A DNA stretch of 64,000 nucleotides, taken from the NCBI GenBank assembly GCA_032622095.1, contig CP136063.1, positions 83,863,980 through 83,927,979 of the forward strand, given 5' to 3'. Origin of the DNA: Siphonodentalium dalli (taxonomy: Eukaryota; Mollusca; Scaphopoda; Gadilida; Siphonodentaliidae). Positions 23,601-38,600 of the stretch are shown one piece after another (the first letter of the stretch is position 1; each line of letters begins with the position of its first letter). Made by a program: the position numbers and the translations under genes. The notes under the pieces were generated by a model. The model did no database searches. It saw nothing but the letters and a program-made list of their open reading frames with translations, and was not told where the DNA came from.

Positions 23601-26600
23601 ACCCTTCGAATTCTGTCGGGCCAATGACGGGTACATAGCTGAAGCGGTTACTCGTTTAGCCACTGCATGTAGCAGCATTCCGGTTGCAGGTGGTACCTCC
23701 CCACAGCGAGAAGGCGTGAACAAAACATAATTCAACATTCAACAATCATTAGGACGAAAACCAAAGAGACTGGAGCGAACGTTAACAAAACAGAAAACAG
23801 TACTTCAAACATCAGACGAACAATATAATACTACATATATCACAAATTAAATCTGAATCAACACGGAGAGGCGTGTCTAGCCGATTGATTGAGCTGGGCC
23901 AACTCAACCACCCGTCTTGAAGAATGCAGAACCAAAGTGGATCATGAGCTAAACTCGATGCCTCATGCGATACGGCCGCCCTAGTACCACCGGGGCCCTA
24001 ACGCCACACCTCACGGGATGAACCCTAAGGCAAACAGGGTGCCACATTAGGGGATTCTTACCTCTTGCAATGGGTGGTTGGCCTATTCTACCCGGGCCCA
24101 CACATGGACATGTATAGTTATTATTATTGCTCATTGATATTAACAATGCATTGTTCAACGCATCATACTCGAAATCAAGCTGAAAGTGTTCGTTTAGATA
24201 GCAAATAAGATGGCGCCCAACACGGTCGCCGTTTTTTAAATATCCGTCATATTAGTAAAACTCTTCACAAGTCTTTATTCGTATGGTAACATAATTTAGT
24301 TCCGTAAGAAGTAATTATACTGCTTGGGTAACGACTGATTCTTTCTATGTCAACTTTCAAAGCCATGTTCAGATTGGATACGCAGCTGAACTCTCGACGA
24401 AGGCGTTTTAAAATGGGTCCCGGTAGGCGATGGTGTTAGGCAGCAGGCACAGCTTCGACCACAACATGCATGGGCGAAAATCGGAACCATTTAAAATCAT
24501 AGCAAGTGTTGAGCTATGTGGATTTCGACTTTCCGATTGACATGTCAAATTTCGATAGGAAATGAGAATTTAGAATTTCTAGAAGAAAACGGCAAAAAAA
24601 AAACGGCAAAAAAATAATCAGAAATGAGAATATTGACAACCGTCATGAAATACGGATAACTCGTTCCGTTTTGGGTCAAACACTTAGTCGGCCAGTCTTA
24701 GTGACTTTGATTACGTTGTAAGACTTACAAAATGGACAACGTAAAGGGAAAACGTTGGGTCGCATTGGGAAATAAAGTCACTCAGAAAACATCCTCGTCT
24801 CCAGCAGAAGTAAATGAATACAACAAGTAAGTACTCATAATCTTATCAAACAATTTTCCAAATATATGCAATTCAATTTGTCAAGCAATGAATGCACGTA
24901 GACGAAACGACCTTTTACATATGCAGCTCTCTGAAGTTATATATTACCTTCTTAATATCATATATACACTATACAGCCTAGGCCTACTACAAAATAACCA
25001 TATGTGTAATATGTATGCATACTCTCCGTATATGGATGTTTTACCAATTAAACTTATCTTACACTCTTAAAAAAATAGGTACTTCAGAGTACCTACGTAG
25101 GTACTAAGCTTTGTCCCAGGGGGAGTACCAACTGTCTGGTACTCTGGGGTACCAAAAGTGGTACTCTGGAGTACCAAAAGTTTAGGTACTCTGGAGTACC
25201 AGAAGTTTAGGTACTCTGGAGTACCAAAAGTGGTACTCTGGAGTACCAAAAGTGGTACTCTGGAGTACCAAAAGTTTAGGTACTCTAGAGTACCAAAATG
25301 ATTGGTACTCTGAATTACCTTATAAATATTTAGATTCTATCCGGGCATTGTGCATATAATACCCACTCTGCCTTTATGTCACCGAATTCATGACGCACAC
25401 GACATGAAGTACCAAGAAATACACGCTTTCTTGACACACCCATTATATTATATGAAGTACCGAATATAAAGACAGGTACTCTGAAGTATTTAGGTACTAT
25501 GCATAGTACCTAGCAATTTGGTACTCTAGAGTACCAAACATATAGGTACTAAGTGGAGAACCTGCCCAGATACCAAGCACTCGAAATTACGAAACATGGC
25601 CGACGGCAAATTTAACAATGTGGCAATTTAGATTCCAAATGAAGCTATGGCGTTTAAACATTGAATAAAGTACAAAACCACTCCATTACATAGTGATAAT
25701 GAAATAATCCGAATTATACATGCATTACTTTTATTAGTATAGAACCTTGATCGTGATTTTGTACTTAAATTAAAGTTTAAGATCTCGATTTCAGGATTCC
25801 CTGTTCCCTGCATGTGTAGTAAAATTGGTCTGAATGTCCAAAAATAATTTCTTAATTTGTGTGCAATAATATTAAGTAAACATAAATCAAACATCTTGGA
25901 ACTGGTCTGGATGAAACACCGATCGATCTAGAATAGCCCGATAAATAAAAAAACTACCTTGCGATAAATCGCAAACCTTTGCGATTCGCAAACAACTTTG
26001 CAACAAGTACCGGTATATATCAGATTTAGTGTAAAGGTTTTCGATTGATTACAAAATGTTTGCGATTAATCGCAATGGTTTGTGATTTATCGCAGATATA
26101 TTTTCATGCATTGGCATTAATGGACTTGAATCGTATAAATATAAATATAATCCGACAACTTCAACAGGTCTGGGTAAACCACCAATCGATCTATAATAGC
26201 ATGGTTGGGCTAAAATAGACCGATCGTTCTTTGGCAGCAAGCATGTGGTATAAGGCGAGCAAACCTTCGCGATAAATCACAAAACAACATTGCGAAAAAT
26301 TACAAACACTTTGCGATAACGCGCAAACCTTTACGATAAATCTCAGACATCTTTACGAGGACTCTCAGACTGCGTACTGGGTGATTAAATTTTGCGAATT
26401 ATCGCAAACAGGTCTCAGTGAACAACCTATCAATTTATAATTGAACGGTCGGGCTAAAATAGACCGATCAGTCATTCACAGCCAGATTCAGGAATGTTCA
26501 GAGAAGCAAAACTTTGCGAAAAATCACAAACACCTTCGTGATAACACGCAAACCATTACGATAAATCTCAAACATCTTTACGATAAATCTCAGACTACGT

Positions 26601-29600
26601 ACTCTGTGAATAAATTTTTTTATCTATCGCAAAGATGTTTGAGATTTGTCGCAAAGATTTATTGGCACTAATGGGCTTCTGTGAATATTATAAATCAGAA
26701 ATCTTAAACAGGTCTGAGTGAACCTATCAATCTATACCCGGTCGGACTAAAATAGACCGATCAGTCATTCACAGCCAAATGCATGAGTGATGAGGGAGCA
26801 AATCTTTGCGATAAATCACAAACACTTTTGTGATAACACACAAACCTTTACGATAAATCTCAAAGATATTTACGATAACTCTCAGACTACGTACTGGGCG
26901 ATTATATTCTGCGATTTATCGCAAAGATGTTTGAGATTTGTCGCAAAGGCTTTTTGCCGATAATGGGCTTCTGTGAACATTATAAATCAGACATCTTAAC
27001 AGGTCTGAGTGAACAACCTATCAATCTATAATTGCCCGGACATGCTAAAATAGACCGATCGGTCATTCACAGCCAATGGAACAAATCTTTGCGAAAACTC
27101 CCAAACCTTTGTATTAGTGTGCGATAAGCAAAATACTCAAAATTGGGGAGACCATTACGGTAACTTTGGTTAATTAACTGTTGTTTGAAAAATACCGCTA
27201 TAGCGCTCACTAGTCCTCGCTACAAGGAGATGTTGAATGGGTTACCAGAATTATTATCACTCTCCAAAAAAAATTGCCACAGTGTTCAGTGTTTTGTTTA
27301 TCGTACACTTCCAATGGGCTGTATCAGTAAATGAACAAATACTAAGATACATGTAACACAAAGAGAGTTTAATGTATTTAATATATGATAAAGTTTGGTA
27401 AAGCCATAGCTAATAAATTATTCTCCATTCGCATCTATGCGTCAATAAGTCAACACTTGGCATTGCCTGATCACCAGAGCCATATAATGTAGAATTTCGC
27501 TAATATGGCTTCCAGTTACAGTGTATGGATGAGGTTATTTCCTAGCAAAGCGGAAATGGCTGAATCGCTCAGAATGATAACCACACATGTAGCCAGACAT
27601 GTTTTGATAAGAACATGAAGCATCTGGACATTGGAATGGTCTACATGTTCATGTATGTATACAGCTAAGCTCTAATTGACCCCTCCCCCTTAACGACATT
27701 GGCCACCGATATTACGAGTAGTTGCGAATGATGGTCAGTAACTGGGCGACATATGTCATGGCGACATGGTTCTCAAATCACGTTTCGATGAAAATTGAAG
27801 AATATTATCTGTCGTCCTTTGCACAGGTACTTGTACGTTATACCCATCAAACTTGTTGAACTGTGACGTCATGACTCTGACTAATTTCTACAGAATCGGA
27901 TGTCTCGTAATCAGTCACCAGTGGTTGACGCTTGTGAGTTAATTCAGGTTTATAATGTTGTGAAACTTAAGTATCTGTCTTTTGTAATTCACAATACTTT
28001 TGTGTTGTGCATGTAACACCACTGCACTCAATGACTTTTCAATTCGGTCTGGTTCGGTTCACCGAATATTTGCTCTTTCAATAATGTAAACGCCCGTTAT
28101 TTTTTCGGAGGTTATATATCATCTTGTCCCGTCCATGTACAACCATAATCCACAGAGTGCTGACAATATTCCAGGTTATTGAGAAGCCAGTTAGGTCCAA
28201 TTTCACACACAAAAAATATGTTGATGAATTTCAGAGAAGTTACTTCCCTAATCTTAAATCCACCCAGCGAGCGAACAACGTATCTAGAAACTGGCACAAT
28301 ACTAAGGCGTGTAAGCCGACTCCGATACCAACATAAAATGTCTAAGTCTGAGGTTTGTTTGTCTCTTCGTCCATGTTTATAAACTGTGAAAAATCTCAAT
28401 CGTCTCAACTTGAAGTGATGAACGCCGCCATTTTATCGAGATCGGCTAGTACCAAAATAATTATATCACGTGATGCCATCACGTGGGTAACACTTGGGTA
28501 CCGAGATCGCGCTAGTGCCAAATTAATTATCACGTGATGCCATCACGTGGCTAACATTTGGGTTCCGAGAGTGGATAATACCAACATGTGTGGTACTATA
28601 TCAATATTTAGAACCAAATTCTTCTCGGTACCCGTTACTAACAGACATATTGGCACTACCTTAGTACCTATATGGCTTGTTATTTCTAAGTGTGTATATG
28701 ACCAAAATGTGTCCTGAGTTGCGACTTGTTGTGACTTGGTTTACGTCTTTTTTCACTGACTAGATACATGTATATTATATACGTATCTAGTCAGTAAACA
28801 ACGTTCTCATCACACGAGAACGTTGTTCCATTTTAGAGAAGGGTAATTTGCACTTAGCGAATTTAATATTAATGTTTAGAGACATACATTGGATATACAA
28901 AACGGACGGAAACACACACTATATCAGCTGTGTTTAAATTCGACATATAAATGCCCTATTTCAGACACGTGCCATGCCCGCCTAATTTGAGAGTCAAATT
29001 ACAATATTTTTGATATTCAGAACGTATGGTTACAAGTTATTAACATTCACGTGGAATTAGAGAACACTAGAAGCAGGAAACGACAATTGTGGTAATATTG
29101 GTCGAGTATCAACAATACTGTACAGCTTGCATTCACAAGATATCTTAACACAATCGAAAGAAGCAAACATCATCGATTTCGTTAGGTGTCATACCGTTGG
29201 ATGCATTGACGCTTCCTGAAATACGTTCAAGTGTGGAAAGATCGAGTAGGTCAATACCCGACACCAGAGCGAGAACAAATGTTATCGACGATGTTTGAAC
29301 TATGGAATCCACGATTATAAATGCAGACACTGTCTACAATTAGAAGTGGCAGCTAACGTGACGTCAGTGATATATGTCAAATTGTTCGAACCACACTTAA
29401 CATCACATATATCGATATCTTTCACACACTGTCACTGAAAACGCCTATAGAATTCCGGACCAAAACGCCCTTCATTTTGGCTGACAAAAATGTCAATAAT
29501 GTCGCTCTGTGTTTTTAATGTCGCACATTGCAATATATTATCGAGCCCACGAGTAATTTAGACTGTTGTCTGAAGTTGACTGCGAGATAGTAAAAAAAGA

Positions 29601-32600
29601 GACCAGAAAGTTATATATTTATGCCACAACATACAACTAAGCTGCCCTCTGTCCATGCATCTTCAAGAGTTGATACCACTCATCGTATCTTACGTATAAA
29701 AAATTAACACCTGAAATGCCAATGGACACAATTCGCATAATGAACGACGGCAGATAAGAATTATGAATAGGGTACAACGTCATTAGAATGTGTGTTCTGT
29801 ATATCAGTTGTCATTTTGCCTTATTCATTGTTCAATTACGGTTTCAAGTAGCGAAGCATGGGCACGCTAGCTTTGCGTGCAATAATCGAGCCTACCATTG
29901 AACATGACATAATATCAACACAACTAAGTACAAACTAAACCAAGCAAACATAATTATATCGCCTTATTGCGAGTGGCAAGTTTGAACGGCACTATTTTCT
30001 CACAAACGGACTCGTAGTCGTCAATTGTGTGAAATGTAAACTCAGGCTCAGCGAAATCATTCCAATGTACATGGAAACCACAGAACCCGAAAAGCTACTG
30101 ACAAACTTGTCCAGATACACGAATCTACCCCCCCCCCCCTTTGGTCTGATCACAAAGTTACAAGTAGGGAAAGGCGGGGACGTGGCGTCATCAAACCATT
30201 GTATAGAGGCGAACAAGTCAGCTTACGTTCTGGCCACCCAGATCATGGATATGGCTAGATGATTCACATGGGGGTCCCATGGGGGATTCCCAATTTCGAA
30301 TTTTCATCTGCACCCATTAAACCAAACCGAAATACTAAATTATGAGAAATTCCATTTGCATCTGCATTTCATTTTCATGAAGTACAGTACATGTTGTTCC
30401 TTAACATCCTGTTATTTTGGAATTTCCAATGTGAGACCTCCTATGTTTGGGCATTTTCCAACTAATAACCATATAGTTCAGTTTAAAAAAATTAGCAAAA
30501 GTTGGAAATTGTTCGACCTTTGGTCTAAAACATAAATGACACATCATATACAGTTTGGAAAATAGAATTATCAGAAATATTTTCACCTATTTTTTGTCTT
30601 AAATTTTCAACTCATACTGTTTCAGGCATGATATTTCCAACTGTGAAACTTTTAACAAGAGTTGTAGAAGTAATACACAAGCATGCGCATATATGATTTC
30701 GAAATAAGTTTATATGACAATTGTTTCTCAACTACGTTTCCTGTAAAACAAAATGCGTGGCGCACCATTTTCACGGGGTTATTGAGTCAGTATTGCTTTA
30801 ATCGCAGACATTTTTCAATGGTACATGAGATTAGCTATACGTACACCATCATGGTTAAAAGAATAAATAGAAACTGTGAACATACAATGCACTTAGAGAT
30901 AGAAACTTAGAGAAGTGATAGCAATGTAACTATTTTAGTTATGTTTTACCAAATCCGGCAAAAGTAATCGTAGAATCCCCAGCACAGCACAAGCAATGTC
31001 AACTGGCACCCAATATGTTAGGGAATTGGGCGATTCCAAGCGGGAGAATTTGTGTTGAAATCCCATTGTCAATTGCATGAACATGGCAATCAAATATATT
31101 TAAAATAAACCAAATGCTATTATTAGAACTTGGAAAAATTTAAATGGCATATCATTCATTATTAGAGAAAATGATTGGTTGATTTGGGGTTGAGTGTTGT
31201 TTTATTGGTTAGGCCATATCACGACTAAGAATTGTTGTAAAGTTCCAAATAGGGAGCCACGAATTAATAAAAATTGTTATATGTTTTCAAATGTACACAC
31301 CATGCAACATACATCTTATGCCAATGGTTGATCTACTAGTCTACTAGATCAACCATTGGCATAAGATGTACTTGAAGTAAAGCTATAGCGCTGGTCGGAA
31401 TGTGGAACTGCGTTTTAGTAAAGTTGGATCATGTCAGATTTCCTGTTGCTGTTTATTTATTGCCAAAATTTGCGGCCAGAAATAAGGACTAACTGGTTAC
31501 GATTATGCATATATATAGTGCAGACGTTGAGTTTCCTGACATGATGGGCAAAGTACCTGTATACACACTTGTCGGTTTGATTCACTGCAATAAGTACACA
31601 CTATGTCTTTAATCGAATTAAGATACTTTCACAATAAATTGACGCAGAATTGTTCTTTGCGAGCAACCATTATATCTTGGTAACAAAGTTCACAAACACC
31701 TGTCGAACACGACTCCAGTTTCATTATTGTGAATTTTGAAGGTAGTTATTAGAAAAAATATTTTGTATTTCCTCTAATATAATTAGCCTCTTGTGGGTCC
31801 GCGTTGAATGCACCCACTGCCTGGTCTGTACCACTTCGCTCCTGCAGTACGCCAGGCGGGCGATCGAGTTAACCCGACTCAAGCAATTGGCTAGTTACGC
31901 CTTAGGGCACGTTCATACACTGGCAAGTTTGCACGGTATGGTTTGCAGGCATTTCATCGTAGAAAACTATATGGTGCTAGAATATGAACGGAAACATGCA
32001 TATAACATGCATCTGTACCACAGATAACTACGTGAGAAGTAAACTCTCTGTTGTTCAACCTATAGCAATGCTACCGGAATTTGCCTGTAAATTACCTGCA
32101 ATTATCTCGCAAGAATCAATAATACAGGTTGAAGGAAAATGTCAGTAGCACCGTTACAAGTGGAGCTACCGAAATTTTACTTCTCATGTTGTTATCTTTG
32201 GTAAAGATGAATGTTATATGCATGTTTCCGTTCATATTCTGTCACCATGTGGTTTTCTATGACGAAATGCCTGCAAAACTTACCGTGCCAATTTGCCAGT
32301 GTATGAACGTACCCTTACAGACTAAATTACTGTTGTATGGTGTATTGTCTCCTTGTCGTTTCCTTGTTTCGTTATGTGCAGTCGTATTTGTTGTATTGTC
32401 ATGTTGTATTTATTTGAATTCCGTTTTTTATTACTTGGTTACAAATTAACTAAAAAAAATAAATACCCATTTCATTTTTATTTTTCCCCTCCCGCCTACC
32501 CTACCTTTGAGCCAAACAAAAAAATCTGTAAACCAAGTGATAAAAATGAAATGCCCGATTAATGTTTAATTGTTTGAATCTAGTTTTGTATACACCCCTC

Positions 32601-35600
32601 TCGTCGTGTAGAGGTACCGGGAGGCTGTCATAATTATGCAGTGGCTAAATGAGTCACCGCTTCAATTGGTGGTTCCTGTTGATTTAGCTGTGGTGTAACT
32701 GGTGGGCTAGAATGATGCTGCCAAGAAAAGGTACCGTTATTGTTCATAAATTGTCCACACAAAAAAACGGTTCATAAAAAGCCATTATCTATAGACAAAT
32801 TTCAGAACAAATATGTTTGCGTTAGTTGCTGCAACAATATTCAAGATAGCTATTCCGATCGTTTTTCGACCAATAGAGTAGTACACTCATTGTTAAAATA
32901 ATTTTAAAATTAAATGTTCTTGAATGTTTCATGCACACTAGCTTTTCGTTGGATAAGCCAAAGGCCGCAAAAATGTTAATTTTGGAAAAATAGCGGCACT
33001 TTTTTATTAACAACATCACTTTGTCCCCACAAACAACATAGCTAAATCTGCAGGACCCAACAGCATCGTATAACAGTAGCAGGATCACTTAACTAGCGTG
33101 GGTATATTATGTTGGTATGGGCATCTCAGCCATTGTGACTCTGCCTAACACGACACAAGCGTGAATGTGTGGTGTTATATGGTCGTCAGCTTATACTCCC
33201 TGAACATCCATCCAGATAAATAATAGACCATTCCAATGTATATACTTTCATAACTAAACAGGAGAATACATTTTGTAAAGAAATGGTTAACTCACTTGGT
33301 AATTCACAGTGGTCGCCGATGAAGCGTGATGTACACGCACATATTTTGCCTCCCATCAGTGATCCACCATTTAAGCAGAAGAATATCTGTGGGTATAGAA
33401 AAGTGGTGACAACTTAATGATACAGGTCTGATATGGGCCAAATTAGTTAACCTTTCCTATTGTAATTTCAGTTTATCATAAAAAGAAAAATTAATTGCAA
33501 TCAGTTTTATTTATCTAGGGACTATTTCTTTACGTGGGCAAAATATGTGAAATGTCATCCCACGCAATATAGAAACCGCTGTTAGTTTCACATCACATTT
33601 ATTGATTAAGTGTATTTTATGTGAGGTTTTGGATCTAGTAAATAATAATATCCACAACTCGTCCCCACTTTATATAATAATAATAATAATAATAATATAT
33701 CATGTTTGAGCCTTTGGTGAAGTCCATACCTAATTTACTGGACTCGTTTTGTAAATTCCGCTACAAACTGGAGACTTGTTGGCTGCGGACACACGTATCA
33801 CAGTAGCGATGGCATAGTAGGTGTGACAATTTATTATGGTGGGGGTTTGGTGACAATTGGTTGTCATAATTAATATGCCATAGCCAGCAATGTCGCCCGC
33901 TGCATATTCGCACAATGAGTCATCCAAAATTCGTTATAATCAGTCTTTTTCTTCTTTTTGGACCTTGTATAGTTCGCTTTGTTTATGCTAGATACTTTCT
34001 CGCAGCTGCATTTTCTCCAACAGTTCCGACACAGCTTCATTGGCCCACGCGGTAATATTAGCGGAGTTATGCGGAGAACTAAATGTCGCAAAATAAAAAA
34101 CGCATGAAATTAATATAAGTGGATAAGCATGAATTGAGATCATATCAACAAAGCGTAATACATGCATGATATGTGAGTGAATGAGGGATTGCCACGGTCA
34201 AACACAATTCTGGATGATCGATCGTGCAATTATATATATATATCGTATAGTGAATACAATGTAGCAAAACGTAATGAGTAGAGATCAACCTTTGTGGAAC
34301 GCAATGGTTAATTAGTCGAGTCGACTCATTGTGCGGAAACTCATCGGGCAACATGGCTAGCTACGGCACAGAAATATGACGACCAAATGTCACAAAATTG
34401 CACCATAATAAATTGTCACACCTACCATGCCATCGCAACTGTGATACGTGTGTCCGCACCCGTTGTAGATCCTCTATATTCTGATATATAAATTGCAATG
34501 ATGGTTGTGTTAGGGTATCATATCGGACCGAGGATACTCATCCAATTTACCATAAAATAAAACAATAATATTTGAATGTTTAATATCATAACGTTATGCA
34601 GTTGATGATACGAACCAATTCATTGGAGGTCTTTGTAGTCATAAATATTGACTTTTAAAATAGTCAGTCTTTTATAATGTTTTCAAACCAGGTCGCCTGC
34701 CGATAGAAGTCAAATTTATTGTGTTAAGTTTACTTTATCCATTAATTAGCTACGGATTTTGACAGGATTTAACAAGTTTCACAATCACTGGACACCTGGA
34801 ATATATATCTTGAACAAAGAATTTAAATTTTCAAAGAATTTCATGTTTGAAAATAAACTGTGACAAAACGTTTGCCGGATGGATAGGTCCTAGACGCAAT
34901 AAGCATGACTGCGCCTAGGCGATTTGTGATAAATAGAAAATAAGACATTCAGTAACCAAATTTAAATTATTGGGTGTCAAGTTTGATTTATCAATTGATA
35001 ATATGTTTCTCTCGAACTATTTGAATCTTCAAACAAATGAAAAAATGGAAGAAAGGGATCTGTTTTTGGTAGGATCATATTAGTGATACAAATTGGTGCC
35101 GTTTGGGTGAAAGATGGTGGGAACTAAATTTGAATTTGTTTAGTTGGCGGTTACTACCAAACTTATACATAACCATCCCCATGATATGTGTATAATGGAC
35201 GTGGTTTAAATATGTCAAAAGTTTGAGTCATGAATGCGGAGGAGCAGCAATGCCGATTCAAATACTTTCAGCACTAATTTCCAACAAATTCATACATGTT
35301 TTCTCCAATGGTACGAGTAATAAAATCATGTGTGTTAAAGACGCCATATTTGTTGCCGTTTGGGTCAGGGATTGCGAGAAGAGGAGCACTAACAAAGAAA
35401 AGAGTGCTTTAGTAGCCGATATCCACCAAAATTATATACAGTCATCTCCATAATTCGTTCTAAGGATTTTTTGGCGTTCAAACTTCACAACCTCGACAAA
35501 TGGTGACCGAATTAAGCCACTTGAACAAATATATCTTATCAGCTGTCATTTTTATATGGGGACAGGAATCAGGGCATTCATAATAGTGAGCTAGCAAAAC

Positions 35601-38600
35601 ATATACACTAAAGATAGCATTGGTAGTATATTTATCATTTTATGTAAGAAATACATATATTCTTGGAGATTCAGGGATCTTGAACCATTAGAGGATGTTA
35701 GCATTGATAATTTATTATAACACCAATCTGTCTCATTCAAGATATATTTCCCACAAAAAAGATAGAATTTGTCAAGATAGATGGAAATGTTTAGAATGCC
35801 TGTTCAAAATAGCGGCACAGTGTGCAGTCAGATATAGTTTCTTCTGAGATAAAAGAAAACATAGTCAGTAGCAGATGGCTGTTTTAGGATTATCCAATAC
35901 GGGCATATACCACATACAGAGGATATCTTAAAATATTTTGGAACAGACTCATAGCCTAACATAAGCAACTTAAAATCTCGCTATGTGTCGGGCACATGTA
36001 GCTGATATATGGCAACATTTATTTTGAACTGAGAATAATTAGCCAGTATGGCACCATAAACAGAGGACCTGGACATTTCTTTAAAAAATCATTATCTTTA
36101 AAATCTTAGTCTAGCCCACTAGAAAGATTTATACATCTCTAAGTGATACCTAATGGTCGTGGTTTAATTCCAATAAAATATATATTTTTTAACAAGTGTT
36201 TAAAAAAATAATAAATAAAGTCAAATACAACCACGTCGACTCTACGATTTTAAAACATGACGGTGTCGGAACTACGCTCGGTTATAAATAATTAAATATA
36301 TATAAAATATCCAACGTTTGACAGCTATCGATCCAACTCATAATATAAATGAGAACGGTCGCGATCTATGGATATGACCTGTGTTGTTGGTATCTCAATT
36401 AGGAGAGCTAAAACAATGGCGATCTCAATAATCATGTTGGCAATCTGCGACTGAGCTGCTGATATCGACGTGCCGCGTCTGTCGTGGAAAACCATTGTTG
36501 TCAGAAGCAGCATATCCACTAATTTAAACGGGAACATCGAGTAACGAGAATATTAATATTATGCGGTACCTATTAGCACTGCAGCTGACATAGCAAAACT
36601 TCTTTTAAACAGAGAATAATTATCCAGAGAACCACCATGAACAGAGAAGCACCTGGACATTGCTTTAGCACATCTGTATATTCATGGATATATGATAACC
36701 ATGCAGGTGTTCTCAAACCTACTGATTGATTTATACATCTCTATGTTAAACCCAATTGTTGTCTTTTATTTTTGCGGACTAATGTGTTTTTGATGTTCAT
36801 GAATTGATCCCAATAACAAATATTTAAAAAAACTATAAAAAAAATTAAAAAAAACGAACGTCAATTCTAACCACGTAGACTGAACGATTTAAAACATTAT
36901 AACATCTGATGTACGCGCAGTTGTAAATAAATACATACTTCTATATTGGTGGACGAATTAATCATGATAAACACAATGGCAATCACTCCGACAAGGTGAG
37001 CTAGTACTTATGCTCCATGCATAAGAATTACGTTTCGTGATGTCATTTGGATATACCGTTTATAAGAATACGTGTAACATTTGAGCAACATTATTCTCTA
37101 TTCCGTCAAATGTCAATGAGGGTTTCACAGTTTAACTGAAAAATATCATATAATTGGACCATCAACACTGAAAATATCTGTAAACTAAATTGCTGCGAAA
37201 TAGAAACTTATGGATTAAATTTGATGAATGATGTGATCTTCAAATATGGAACAGTCATGACGTATAATGAAGGAAATGAAAATCATAAGATAAACATGAA
37301 TTTCTTAAGGTATAATGATCTGCAATCAGACTGACCCTAAAGAATAAAAAAGGTGATAAACCCCTGTTAGTGATCCAAATCATCCTTTCTATTTATCCTG
37401 TTGCTTAAATAAGTCAAGTAAACACATATATGAGGAACTCATTGTCAGAAACATGAATTATAAACAAATAGAAAAGTAGAATTACCTATTGACAGAGGAT
37501 CATAATGATAAATGGTGGGGGATGTAATTTCGGTACTGCCGTAGTGATATAAAACACAAGTAGTTTCAATTTAGAACTAAAATGAGAATACTTGGAAAAA
37601 ACAGATTACTACATAAAATTAATTATTCATGAAGTCATGTATCTCCTGTGGCAAATATTCTGAAAGCATAACTCACTTGTTTTTGGGAATGTGAAATAGC
37701 GAAAAACTGTGGCTGTGTATCCAAAATATCAGGGGAACTTACTTTGTATGTGTTTACTTTCCTGACTGACATAACCACCCGGTGTCCAAATACCCTCAAG
37801 ATATATTATTTTCTATTTACTGTTTGCAAATCTGATTTGATAACTGGGTATGATTTGCTACATTTTACAGTGTACATCCGTAAATGCTGATTGTATCAAT
37901 TTTATTTAGAGTAAATGAGTAATAGATGGCTGAACAAATATAGTGTGCGTAATATCAATGGTTCAAAGTGAATTATTGTTCAGATGCAGCTTGCAATGAG
38001 AGCAGTTGGCGCCTGCAATTAATGTCATGGTTTTACCGTAATTTTCTCTTCGAAGATAACACAAATCTCACACATTGTTATGAGTAATTGTGATATGTAG
38101 GAAAACCATAAACGTCTAGAAAGTTACGAGCTGAATTTCAATACCAGATAAGTATATGCTTATATAACTAATGCTATGAAAATATTGCCAATATAGGCTC
38201 TAATAGATAAAAAGAAACTGCTCAAATAATATATCTTGTATGGTAGGGTTAAACTTATCACCGGCTCTCCATAGCGTCTGATGTTAGATATGGGTTATTA
38301 TATGCACCTGTGTAATTGCGCTACATGTGGTGTCCACATGGGTCCATGGCATATGTGTGGCTGTGATTATAGCCTAGATAGTCATGTAACTTGTACATTC
38401 ATGGGATGGTTTCATATCTTACATATAAATGCCTGGTAATAAGGTCATAACTGTTGGATAATGTCATAGCTAAATCAGCCTGGATACATGGGCTGTCCAT
38501 AGTGGCCGTCTCAATTTCCTACTTGTATGAGCCTAAATCCATAGCCATAGTGGTGCACACGGCCAATCTATAGGGACCTCCATCCTATAGGGTGTTGCAT

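Larger units (their letters stand above)
25062..28692. mobile_element. 3.6-kb repeat-packed element with inverted ends
   Basis: CACTCTTAAAAAAATAGGTACT at the left is loosely mirrored by AGTACCTATA...TATTTCTAAGTG at the right. Inside are palindromic GGTACTCTGGAGTACC repeats (25075-25560), a 240-300-bp satellite (25900-27120), unique AT-rich DNA, and two ~67-bp units with CACGTG palindromes (28438-28570). TATTTCTAAGTG-type ends occur in several animal DNA transposons, but superfamily and target duplication are undecided and no transposase is seen. It may be one large non-autonomous element or several repeats side by side. Confidence 0.45.

Noticed and set aside
25075-25560. Possible CRISPR array (regular palindromic repeats)
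   Set aside because: Repeats are adjacent with no unique spacers of constant length, in a eukaryotic context.
28797-28827. Hairpin considered as a transcription terminator
   Set aside because: No T run follows and intrinsic terminators are not expected in an animal genome.
29145-29330. 61-codon minus frame with a hydrophobic start (MSAFIIVDSIVQTSSITFVL)
   Set aside because: Protein-like in composition but no matching splice site in a usable phase and no family recognised.
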